In this document: one piece after another, positions 1-7,101 of the stretch | Layout: every line of letters begins with the position of its first letter | Numbering within the stretch: position 1 is the stretch's first letter | From: JBMYQA01 sp049600855 | GTDB lineage: Bacteria; Bacteroidota; Bacteroidia; Cytophagales; Flammeovirgaceae | Length of the DNA stretch: 9,269 nucleotides | NCBI GenBank assembly: GCA_049600855.1 | Contig: JBMYQA010000250.1 | Coordinates: 1 to 9,269 of the forward strand | Direction: 5' to 3' | Program-made: the position numbers and the translations under genes | The notes under the pieces: generated by a model | What the model saw: the letters and a program-made list of their open reading frames with translations, nothing else | Database searches by the model: none | Told to the model about the DNA's origin: nothing

Positions 1-3
1 TAT

Positions 4-2061
4 TTAATCCTTATCCAAATTAATAATTCTACGCGATCGGCTATCGTAGCGATTAGATTTAATTTTTCGTGGCTCAAACAAATTAATGGCATCAGCCCAT
101 AGCTCATTTCGCTTTTCTGTTCCCTTAGCCATTATATACTGCCCAATACGAATGATCATGAGCGGATAAGCAGGCAAGGCAATTTCTTTTGTTACTGCAA
201 TGCTCGAATCTTTCGCAGCAAGCAGTTCAAATTCTATGGTCTGAAATCCTTTTTTCCTCAAATCCTTTGGCAAATCAGCTGGGTCTTTTGGAAAAAAGTC
301 TACATAAAAAGTGCCTTTTGCATCAAATTCCCGAAATGTGGGGTGATACATCGTTAGTGTTGCTTCGTTTAAATAAATTTGAAACCTGCCATCAGAAACC
401 AAAGGACCATGGAGCGTTTCATCTAATAAAGCAACGGGCTCTGGTCCTTCAACCTCGTTCGATGTTGATGTAGGCAACTGCCAACGAGGCATGACGGTAA
501 AATACTCAGTCACTAATGCCTTACTTGGGCGCTCTTCTGCCCGCCAATTAAAGCCTTTGAGTTGAGTATCTTGCGACTTCAATTCATGTGGGGGAATAAA
601 TTTAGCATCAATCTGTTTAATGGAAGTAATGGTTTGAAGTTTGTTTGAATCGGCAAACTGCATAATCATGTTACTGCAATCCATGCGATTCATTCCTACC
701 AAAAGCGTATCATTATCCAATGCAAAATAAATACTCTGCGCATTTCCATTTACATCCACCTTCCTAATAGTAGATTTTTTAAAGGTGGCTTCCATGTTTC
801 GCCCTTTAATCTGATTGAAATTCTTCAAACTATCTACCGAAGTAATAAATGATTTCTTAGTGAGATACATCTTATCAATCTGATTTGCCCTGAGTTTAGC
901 AAATATGGTATCGGCCTCCATCTGATTTTCCTCCGCCCAAAGCACGGGATCTTCATAAAAATTGATGAGGGAATCATTGAGATCATACACCATGGAATCA
1001 CAGATGCCCTGCATTTTATTGGCAACTAACTTCACCTTTGGATAGGCATATATCATCCGTGTATCTGAAATGCTATCGTTGATGGATATCAGCGTGTCCG
1101 CTTGTACGAATAAGGTATCGCCTTCGCCAAACGGTTTTTCGACCATCGCATTGCCCAAAATTTCGGTTCGTCCTTCTAAGCCAAAATACAAAGCTTTATC
1201 GCCATAAATCACCACCGTATCTTCTTTGCTAAACAACCTGACATTGCCTGTAGCAATGCCCTTTTCTAGCACCTCATCATAATCAATAAAATCGCCCGAC
1301 AAGGTATACGATTCATTTTCAATGCGCGCATTCTTTTTAAATATGGATTTCGATTGTTGTGAATCGTATTGCCCTTCTTCGGCAATGAGCTTGCCATCGC
1401 GTGTGGTAATTTCGGTAGTGGCATGGAAGTAGGCAATTTTAGTAGTCGTATTGTAGGTGAGTGTATCTGATTCCAAGTGATACTCAGATACGGGATTATC
1501 CAGCACAACATCTTTACTAAATGCGACCAACTTGGTTTGGGTGTTGTAATACCCTTTTTTGCTGGTTAAGGTAGTCGAATCATCCGTTATTTTTCCACCA
1601 TATTGATAACTCGCCAGATTGGTATTCATATCAAAATCGAGCTGATCGGTGGTGAGCACCATTTGGCTATCGCTAAATACAATATTTCCCCAAACCTCTG
1701 CTAAACGATCATTACCATAATAAAATAAGGTGTCGCCCGTCATACGAATGCTATCTCCTTTTAAGAATAATACATCGCCAAAAGCAACTACAAAATTACT
1801 GTCAGGAAACTGAATGGCTTCATTACAAAATAACCGCATGTCGTCTTGTTTAAAAGCAACGCGTAACGAATCATTACTGCGCAGGTAGCGCGTCTCTAAT
1901 CCTTCTTCAGTAATCATTTCTAACTCACCAGCGGTCAATAATTCTACTTTAGAAGCCGTACTGTCTTTTTGTGTCTCCCCTTTCGATTGGGCATGCATTT
2001 TTTGATGCATCACCAGCATCAATATTCCCAAAAATCCTAGCGTAAAAAAACGTTGTACCAT
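4..2061 (-). CDS. OstA/LptA-like periplasmic LPS-transport protein with C-terminal extension
   Basis: This 685-residue protein belongs to the Bacteroidota OstA-like (LptA/LptD N-terminal domain) family. Members are thought to form a beta-jellyroll that carries lipopolysaccharide across the periplasm. Residues 1-24 form a signal peptide: basic start, hydrophobic FFTLGFLGILMLVM, probable cut after MHA. Residues about 75-330 carry the repeated strand pattern typical of the family (GDTLFYYGN, WGNIVFSDS, SDTLTYNTTT, GDKALYFG), with a related stretch to about residue 490. The family usually ends near the FKIPPHEL...GFNWR segment, seen here as FIPPHEL and GFNWR (residues 488-507). This protein runs about 170 residues further with no motif I recognise. 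The ATG at 2059-2061 is chosen because it begins the signal peptide directly. It stands alone on its strand in the window and diverges from the HFARW gene. Family assignment is fairly secure; the role in LPS export is inferred from the family. Confidence 0.85.
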   Translation of the reverse strand: MVQRFFTLGFLGILMLVMHQKMHAQSKGETQKDSTASKVELLTAGELEMITEEGLETRYLRSNDSLRVAFKQDDMRLFCNEAIQFPDSNFVVAFGDVLFLKGDSIRMTGDTLFYYGNDRLAEVWGNIVFSDSQMVLTTDQLDFDMNTNLASYQYGGKITDDSTTLTSKKGYYNTQTKLVAFSKDVVLDNPVSEYHLESDTLTYNTTTKIAYFHATTEITTRDGKLIAEEGQYDSQQSKSIFKKNARIENESYTLSGDFIDYDEVLEKGIATGNVRLFSKEDTVVIYGDKALYFGLEGRTEILGNAMVEKPFGEGDTLFVQADTLISINDSISDTRMIYAYPKVKLVANKMQGICDSMVYDLNDSLINFYEDPVLWAEENQMEADTIFAKLRANQIDKMYLTKKSFITSVDSLKNFNQIKGRNMEATFKKSTIRKVDVNGNAQSIYFALDNDTLLVGMNRMDCSNMIMQFADSNKLQTITSIKQIDAKFIPPHELKSQDTQLKGFNWRAEERPSKALVTEYFTVMPRWQLPTSTSNEVEGPEPVALLDETLHGPLVSDGRFQIYLNEATLTMYHPTFREFDAKGTFYVDFFPKDPADLPKDLRKKGFQTIEFELLAAKDSSIAVTKEIALPAYPLMIIRIGQYIMAKGTEKRNELWADAINLFEPRKIKSNRYDSRSRRIINLDKD

Positions 2062-2289
2062 TTAGCTATCAATTACCTTTTCTGAGGAAAGCACATATCC
2101 TCTATTTGTTCAACTCGACAAATCTCGCGCTTTTTTGGATAAAGGAAAGCCTCTTTAACAGTTTTTGGCAGCAACCTTACATTCAACAGCTTTTTTTATC
2201 ACCCACATTCTTTAAAATTTTGATTTGTTCATTCAAAAAAAATTCGGATATTGAGTAAAGTTGGTGAAAATGATTGACTTAACTTGCTC
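2062..2289. other. Divergent intergenic region between the OstA-like and HFARW genes
   Basis: This 228-bp AT-rich spacer must hold the promoters for both flanking genes, because they are transcribed away from each other. It has several poly-T/poly-A runs (around 2132, 2190 and 2236). I could not find a convincing Bacteroidota promoter (TTG, about 20 bases, TAnnTTTG) on either strand, so no promoter is called. No ORF or RNA gene is apparent. Confidence 0.5.
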
Positions 2290-3750
2290 ATGAACACTAA
2301 CTATAACAGTACAACCAGAAAATCAAGTGCCAACTTAAATCATCTATTTATGATTCCTCAACAGGCCTTTACGCTCATTGTAAAGATCAAAGCAGGACAT
2401 ACCAAAACGGTCAAAGATATACTTGCTAAAATCCACCAAGAGACGGGAGAGATTCGCCAAGGGCGAAGCCCTGAAAATCCCTTAGTCCCTTTTCAGGACT
2501 GCAAGACGATCCATTTTGCGCGTTGGTTTGTCATGGATAACCTGAAAGATACCACAGGTCAACCTTTTCAAGACATGTTAGGTTTCACCTCCAACTATGA
2601 TGGAGATGCAGCCGCACACTACAACGAACTTTCAAAACACCTCGGTAAAGGGTTTGATGAGCTGTACCAGCACACAGAAGGCTATCCTGAAAGCCCTACT
2701 GAACAATCCCGTGTAAACTTTTTCAAGAAACAAAATATTCAACCGCGGTTATTCTGGGGAGCCATGCGGGGCTACACAGTAGCCGATATCCGTGATGAAG
2801 GGAAATTGAGAGATGGTGTAGAACAATGGCTCAGAAAAGAAGTAAAACAAGAAGATTGGGAAAAGCTCAGCCCCACAGAAGCGAGAGATCGCATTGTGAA
2901 CTTTGTTAAATCTTCTGAGTTTAGTTGGGCGATGAAGCCTGTTCCAGGGCCTTCTTTAGGTTGGAAAATTAAGTATTGGGGCAAATTAGTCATTATTTTC
3001 CTCATTGCGATTCTCTTAGCCGTATCCCTAATCATGGGATTGAAAGGCATTATTACTGGAAAGTTAGCCCTATTTTGGAAAGTTACAGCAGCCATTTCAT
3101 GGGCAGTAGTCATCTGGTTTGGCATCTGGCTTTTATTAGAACGCATGTTTGAGATCATTGACGATTACATCCGAGAGCGTACTCCTGAACCCGTGGATGA
3201 TGAAGAACGCTATCGCGAACTGCTTGAATTAGAAGATTACTTCTTCCAAAATCAATTGACGGTTTACGGCACCATCAAAAAGCCTTATTGGTTTAGAAGA
3301 ACCACCCTAAAAATAGCGCTTTACCTCTTCTTGTTAAATGGAACTTATCGTTCTACAAAAGGTAAACTTGCGGGCATCCCAACCATTCATTTTGCGCGTT
3401 GGATTATTTTTAACAATCAAAAAAATGTGATGTTCCTGAGTAACTACAATGGCAATTGGGAAAATTACCTCAGTCAATTTATTGAGCAATCGGCGAGTGC
3501 CATGAACGTCACCTTCGGACAAATGGTCGGTTACCCTCAAATCAAGTGGTTTTTAGGAGGTGGCGCCCACGATGAGCAAAAGTTTAAAAAAGTGGTGCGT
3601 CAAAATCAGTACCCTAGTCAAGTGTATTACAGCGCATACCCTGATTTAACGGTTCGCAACGTGTTGAATAACTCGTATTTCCGTAAAGGACTCATTGCCA
3701 AAATGAAAGACGATGAAGCGCGCAAGGATTGGTTAAGTAGAGTGTATTAA
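2290..3750 (+). CDS. Membrane protein with two HFARW/SNYDG domains, partner of DyP peroxidase
   Basis: I do not recognise a named family for this 486-residue protein. It contains two diverged copies of one domain. Copy 1 (about 26-205) has HFARW at 75-79, SNYDG at 101-105 and GYP at 131-133. Copy 2 (about 317-480) has HFARW at 367-371, SNYNG at 384-388 and GYP at 414-416. In both, a (Y/F)W-like segment and TV..(I/V) follow. Between them lie two hydrophobic helices (about 232-251 and 262-284) joined by a short loop, so both soluble domains should face the same side. With no signal peptide, that side is probably the cytoplasm. The helix-strand pattern could be a ferredoxin-like alpha/beta fold, as in DyP and Dabb proteins, but that is inference. 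The DyP gene follows after 46 bp, suggesting co-transcription. ATG 2290 is preferred over the in-frame TTG two codons upstream; ATG 2350 (MIPQQAFTL), just before the first conserved strand, is an alternative. Confidence 0.8.
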   Translation: MNTNYNSTTRKSSANLNHLFMIPQQAFTLIVKIKAGHTKTVKDILAKIHQETGEIRQGRSPENPLVPFQDCKTIHFARWFVMDNLKDTTGQPFQDMLGFTSNYDGDAAAHYNELSKHLGKGFDELYQHTEGYPESPTEQSRVNFFKKQNIQPRLFWGAMRGYTVADIRDEGKLRDGVEQWLRKEVKQEDWEKLSPTEARDRIVNFVKSSEFSWAMKPVPGPSLGWKIKYWGKLVIIFLIAILLAVSLIMGLKGIITGKLALFWKVTAAISWAVVIWFGIWLLLERMFEIIDDYIRERTPEPVDDEERYRELLELEDYFFQNQLTVYGTIKKPYWFRRTTLKIALYLFLLNGTYRSTKGKLAGIPTIHFARWIIFNNQKNVMFLSNYNGNWENYLSQFIEQSASAMNVTFGQMVGYPQIKWFLGGGAHDEQKFKKVVRQNQYPSQVYYSAYPDLTVRNVLNNSYFRKGLIAKMKDDEARKDWLSRVY

Positions 3751-3796
3751 TTCCACAAACTAATCTACTGAAAATCACCAGGTAAAAATCAAGAAA

Positions 3797-5257
3797 ATGA
3801 CTCCAAAAATAGATAGATCAGATATTCAAGGCATTATTTTATATGCCTACGGACACATGGAAGCGGCTTCTTATGTGTTGCTAGAAATTGAAGATGCCGA
3901 TAAATCCAAGGCTTGGTTAGGCGATATTGCCGATGAAATTACCAATGCCGCAGGAAAACGTGCAGGCTCTTGCCTTAACCTATCCCTAACCCTCAAAGGT
4001 TTGCAAAAACTGGGCTTAACGGAAGAGGTCATCAACACCTTTCCGCGGTCATTCCGCGATGGCATGACAGACAGCTTTAAAGTACGAACATTTGGCGATT
4101 TGGACTCCAGTGACCCAAACAAATGGGAATGGGGCGGTCAAGATGCCAATCAGCTCCATGTGCTGCTCATGTTGTATGCAGAAAACAACACTAGTTTGGA
4201 AAGCTTTCAAGCTGATCAGATTGCGAAAGCAGAAGCCAATGGGCTCAAGCACCTCAGAACACTCGATACGGAGCCTGAGATGCACAATACACGAAAAGAA
4301 CACTTTGGCTTTACCGATGGCATTGGACAGCCCTACATTGAAGGCATCACCAAATACAAGTATCCCGATAATACCGTAAAATTGGGCGAGTTTGTATTGG
4401 GCTACCTGAATGAATACGACAAATATCCTGATGCTCCTTATATCAAAGTTGGAAATAATGGCGATCAGTACTTATCGCCTAAGCCAGATAAAGACGGGTA
4501 TTTAGATTTAGGCAAGAATGGAAGTTTCTTAGTATTCCGCCAACTCGAACAACATGTCATTAAGTTTTGGGAATACATGCAAAAGGCGGCAGACGGGCAA
4601 ACCCACCATGGAGAAAAAGATAACCCTATCCGTGTAGCTTCTAAGATGGTTGGAAGATGGCCTAACGGAAGTCCCTTAGCCGTATTTCCTAATGAGGAAG
4701 GGGAAATGAAAGATAAAAACCATTTTGGATATCACCATAAAGATTTAAAGGGTTTTGGCTGTCCTATCGGTTCACACTTACGCAGATCGAACCCGAGAGA
4801 TGCTTTTGAAGATGACCCAGAGAAAGCCATCAAGTTTGTCAAGAAAAATCGGATTATGCGCAGAGGGCGTGGTTATGGAAAACCCATTTCAGGTGCGCTT
4901 GACAACAAAATTGATGAGGTATTGAACGCCCAGGAAGATGACACTGGCAGAGGGTTGCAGTTTTTGTGCTTTAACTCACACCTTTCTAGGCAATTCGAGT
5001 TGGTACAAGCACAATGGTTGTGTAACCCTAAGTTTTTAGGCATGTATGCGGAAGTTGATCCAATCGCTGGTCACCACGAACAATTCAATGAAGTCATTGA
5101 TGGTGTGGAGACTACCGATCAGTTTAATGAGTACACCGAACCAAGCCAGCAAGTGCGGAAAAAATACTATCAAGTACCGCGATTTATTACGGTAAAGGGA
5201 GGAAGCTATTTCTTTACACCAGGAATCAATGCCATCAAATACTTGGCTGCGCTTTAA
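3797..5257 (+). CDS. DyP-type heme peroxidase (cytoplasmic)
   Basis: This 486-residue protein is a dye-decolorizing (DyP-type) peroxidase, a heme enzyme that uses hydrogen peroxide to oxidise phenolic, dye-like or other substrates. The full catalytic set is visible: GFTDG at 171-175 with catalytic Asp174; CPIGSHLRRSNPR at 322-334 with His327 as proximal heme ligand; IMRRGRGYG at 353-361 with Arg355 as the likely distal arginine; and the C-terminal GLQFLCFNS...QWLCNPKF block (386-413) typical of the second ferredoxin-like half. The N-terminal IDRSDIQGIIL is the usual family opening. The length fits the longer bacterial and fungal DyPs (C/D-like) rather than the short A/B types. There is no Tat or Sec signal, so it should be cytoplasmic. 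It begins 46 bp after the HFARW membrane protein gene. A purine-rich stretch (AGGTAAAAATCAAGAAA) precedes the ATG. The family call is firm; the natural substrate is unknown. Confidence 0.95.
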   Translation: MTPKIDRSDIQGIILYAYGHMEAASYVLLEIEDADKSKAWLGDIADEITNAAGKRAGSCLNLSLTLKGLQKLGLTEEVINTFPRSFRDGMTDSFKVRTFGDLDSSDPNKWEWGGQDANQLHVLLMLYAENNTSLESFQADQIAKAEANGLKHLRTLDTEPEMHNTRKEHFGFTDGIGQPYIEGITKYKYPDNTVKLGEFVLGYLNEYDKYPDAPYIKVGNNGDQYLSPKPDKDGYLDLGKNGSFLVFRQLEQHVIKFWEYMQKAADGQTHHGEKDNPIRVASKMVGRWPNGSPLAVFPNEEGEMKDKNHFGYHHKDLKGFGCPIGSHLRRSNPRDAFEDDPEKAIKFVKKNRIMRRGRGYGKPISGALDNKIDEVLNAQEDDTGRGLQFLCFNSHLSRQFELVQAQWLCNPKFLGMYAEVDPIAGHHEQFNEVIDGVETTDQFNEYTEPSQQVRKKYYQVPRFITVKGGSYFFTPGINAIKYLAAL

Positions 5258-5385
5258 TTCGTAAGATTTAACCCGCTTTTTTAAACCTTCAAGATGTTGT
5301 CTCGTAAGACTTTCTACATTTACGGGCAAAGCATTGAAGGTTTTTCTTATGCCCGCTTTTCAACCTATAACTGAATTATTACATC

Positions 5386-5949
5386 GTGAGATTATTCATT
5401 AACGTATTATGCCTGATTAGCCTCATTCAACTCACAAGTTGTGTGAATACGAGAATTCAAAGTCAAGCCAAAAAGCCATTTTTAAAAGAAAGCGATGGCT
5501 TTATAATTAGTGAAATTAAAGGATTACCGCCTAATCGCGGACATGCCTTTTATGAGTCTGCCAAAAATACATTTAGCAAAACCGACCTTAAAGTTCTCTA
5601 TTTTCCGAAAGAACAGTTCGAATTAATGCGAAATGGCATTACTAAAGATAAACTCACAGATGTCGTCATTACTGAAGAACTGGCAAATCAGATGTATGTT
5701 GCGCTAGGTATTAAGTACTACCTTCATGTCGAAATCCTAGAACTCCCTGAAGATTATCGCTACGATAACATCACCGTTACCCTGCGATTTACCTTAATCA
5801 ATTTGACAGATACCCGTCCCAGTTACCTGTTTAAAGTAAAAACAAGCTATAACAGTTGGACAAGTTTTGAGCCTGATCGAGCAAGTGTGCTGGGAATCGC
5901 TTTTCATAAAGCCATGAAAAAGCTTAGACGAGAACTCATTAAAGACTAG
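5386..5949 (+). CDS. Small lipoprotein of unknown function
   Basis: This gene encodes 187 residues with a lipoprotein signal peptide: MRLFINVLCLISLIQ followed by the lipobox LTSC, giving acylation at Cys19. The body has mixed alpha/beta character. The segments ALGIKYYLHVEILEL (106-120) and ITVTLRFTLINL (129-140), and the helical end AFHKAMKKLRREL (172-184), resemble the general pattern of periplasmic CsgG/LpoB/GNA1162-like lipoprotein domains (a strand reading as 'protein is in state X', then 'linear function of D'), but the likeness is too weak to assign. The start is GTG at 5386, the only start that gives a compact signal peptide. The gene lies 128 bp after the DyP gene in the same direction; the gap is large enough for its own promoter, so operon membership is uncertain. 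The rhodanese gene is convergent downstream, and I saw no clear hairpin terminator in the 195 bp between them. Confidence 0.8.
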   Translation: MRLFINVLCLISLIQLTSCVNTRIQSQAKKPFLKESDGFIISEIKGLPPNRGHAFYESAKNTFSKTDLKVLYFPKEQFELMRNGITKDKLTDVVITEELANQMYVALGIKYYLHVEILELPEDYRYDNITVTLRFTLINLTDTRPSYLFKVKTSYNSWTSFEPDRASVLGIAFHKAMKKLRRELIKD

Positions 5950-6144
5950 TGCTTCACCAAATTAAAATTGACGGGTGATCCAAGGATATACTTTCTCAAT
6001 CTCTTCGTCAGAAAAATATCACGTACCTACAGGTATGTCGATGTGTCGAACCATCAATTTTTCTTTCTTGATCTTGAAAAAGTAGTATCATGCCTAACCC
6101 GTCATTTCAATATTGGTCAAGCACTAGCTTACAAAGAACCGTCT

Positions 6145-6663
6145 CTAAAAAACCTTTACGCCTTGAAACAACCATTTACTCCATTCCTTGTTATAGGTAT
6201 GGATTTTTTCTGTTTCTTGCTGCTTGGTATCGACTACTTTTCCACCTGCATGTTTCCAATCGAAAATGCCTCCATAAAGATTGGAAACATCTTTAAAACC
6301 CATTTTTAGCAACTTTTCTGATATTTTTTCACTGCGATACCCTACCGAACAATACACCACAATCCTTTTATCCTTCGGGATAGCATCTACATATTTCTTT
6401 TTAAAGGTGTTGTAACCCACCCATTTTGCATTGGGAATATGACTCACCTGAAACTCATTCTTTTCACGTGCATCTAAGTAAATGATATCGGTCGAGTTCA
6501 TCACCTCCTTTGCCTTCACCTCTTTCACAGAATGAGCAAGTAAGCCTTGTAACATTTGATCGAACTCTTGTTGTTGCTTGCTCGTTTGGGCAAAACTAAG
6601 GGGACCAATCAATACCAAAGAAAACGCAAGAAATAGTTGACGGATCATGTGAATAAGCATCAT
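6145..6663 (-). CDS. Secreted rhodanese-like sulfurtransferase
   Basis: This is a single-domain rhodanese of 172 residues. Rhodaneses move sulfane sulfur through a persulfide on an active-site cysteine. Visible marks are LDARE at 63-67 (the family's conserved D-x-R segment), SHIPNAKWVGY at 74-84, the active-site loop YCSVGYRS with Cys105 and Arg110, and LYGGIFDW at 129-136. A Sec signal peptide precedes the domain (IRQLFLAFSLVLIGPLSFAQ, cut near residue 25), so the enzyme should be periplasmic or released. The physiological acceptor is unknown. The C-terminal tail (KIHTYNKEWSKWL...) follows the rhodanese fold and is rich in aromatics. Three ATGs lie in frame at 6663, 6660 and 6648; the last would start exactly at the signal peptide (MIRQLF) and is a good alternative. 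The gene diverges from the WG-repeat gene, and a MITE-like insertion lies 86 bp before its start. Confidence 0.92.
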   Translation of the reverse strand: MMLIHMIRQLFLAFSLVLIGPLSFAQTSKQQQEFDQMLQGLLAHSVKEVKAKEVMNSTDIIYLDAREKNEFQVSHIPNAKWVGYNTFKKKYVDAIPKDKRIVVYCSVGYRSEKISEKLLKMGFKDVSNLYGGIFDWKHAGGKVVDTKQQETEKIHTYNKEWSKWLFQGVKVF

Positions 6664-6748
6664 AATTGGAATTAAAGTAACTTTATAAGTTTGTCTAAGA
6701 GACTTATTTGGAAATAATTATTATTGATAACAGTCTCTAAAATATGCA

Positions 6749-6967
6749 TTTCCAAACCAGCAGTTCTCATTTTGTAAAAAACAATTAAAAATCTGTCATT
6801 TTGAGCTTGCGAAAAAACTAAAAATTGTGCGTTTTTTATCAGTCAAGCTAGCTATTTAGTTCCTTCCGTTCCATGTTGGACAAGCTCGAATGCGAGCCCA
6901 GTCGAATGCGAGCCCAGTCGGGATGACAACCAAAAATACAAAGTGAGAATAATTGCTGTTTCCAAAC
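6749..6967. mobile_element. MITE-like non-autonomous element with 9-bp target duplication
   Basis: The exact 9-mer TTTCCAAAC occurs at 6749-6757 and again at 6959-6967. Between them, 6758-6958 (201 bp) is an imperfect palindrome. The left end reads CAGCAGTT then CTCATTTTGTA. The reverse complement of the right end reads CAGCAATT, an extra ATT, then CTCACTTTGTA, so 17 of 19 aligned bases match. Pairing resumes further in: TGTCATTTTGA...GCTTGCG on the left against TGTCATCCCGACTGGGCTCGC on the right (reverse complement). Inverted ends placed exactly inside a direct repeat are the hallmark of transposition with target duplication. The element encodes no transposase, so it would have to be moved in trans by an enzyme making 9-bp duplications. 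It could instead be an old dispersed palindromic repeat; copies elsewhere in the genome would settle it. Confidence 0.65.
6886..6917. repeat. 16-bp tandem duplication inside the MITE-like element
   Basis: The unit TCGAATGCGAGCCCAG is present twice without a gap (6886-6901 and 6902-6917), followed by TCGGGATGAC. The stretch is clearly richer in G and C than the surrounding AT-rich spacer. It lies in the right arm of the palindrome, where the left arm has no matching duplication, so it looks like a later slippage or local duplication in this copy. Confidence 0.85.
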
Positions 6968-7007
6968 ACATCTTATTAGACAAACTCAATCATAAAACTA
7001 TTTTTAC

Positions 7008-7052
7008 CGCTAAAAAGTGCAATTCAGCTGCCTAAAAATGTTCCTTTTAGCG
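7008..7052. repeat. Inverted repeat upstream of the WG-repeat gene
   Basis: CGCTAAAA at 7008-7015 is the exact reverse complement of TTTTAGCG at 7045-7052. Extending inward to 10 bp (7008-7017 and 7043-7052) keeps 9 of 10 pairs. The 25 bases between include the palindrome CAGCTG. The dyad ends 49 bp before the preferred start of the WG gene, so it could be a regulator site or a leader-RNA stem. It could also be chance in AT-rich sequence. Confidence 0.35.
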
Positions 7053-7101
7053 TTTAATGTATTATAAAAGCGATAGATTCAGTTTCACCTACTATGCCAT
7101 C

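Larger units (their letters stand above)
6664..7101. other. Intergenic region upstream of the rhodanese and WG-repeat genes
   Basis: This gap of 438 bp separates two divergent genes, so it should contain both promoters. Positions 6664-6748 are AT-rich and probably serve the rhodanese gene. Positions 6749-6967 are the MITE-like insertion with its direct repeats. Positions 6968-7101 are AT-rich again and contain a dyad at 7008-7052. No conserved ORF or RNA gene was seen. The reading frame from ATG 7057 joins the WG gene but would only add 15 residues before a good signal peptide. Confidence 0.6.

Noticed and set aside
189..473. Plus-strand frame of 94 codons inside the OstA-like gene
   Set aside because: It is a shadow of the minus-strand coding sequence with no independent support.
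5294..5318. TTG...TACATTTA as a promoter for the lipoprotein gene
   Set aside because: The spacing is about 15 bases rather than the usual 19-21, and the -7 element lacks its final G.
5036..5329. Minus-strand open frame of 97 codons across the end of the DyP gene
   Set aside because: Most of it is antisense to the conserved DyP C terminus, and its sequence shows no domain or signal peptide.
6027..6041. Short inverted repeat TACCT/AGGTA between the lipoprotein and rhodanese genes as a terminator
   Set aside because: The stem is only about 5 bp with a 2-base loop and no following T-run, so it does not support a terminator.
5968..6309. Plus-strand open frame of 113 codons
   Set aside because: It starts at a TTG, overlaps the well-supported rhodanese gene on the other strand for half its length, and has no recognisable protein features.
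6137..6742. Near-identical 14-mers AACCGTCTCTAAAA and AACAGTCTCTAAAA flanking the rhodanese gene
   Set aside because: They differ by one base, are AT-rich, lack inverted ends, and a 13-of-14 match is expected by chance in a window this size.
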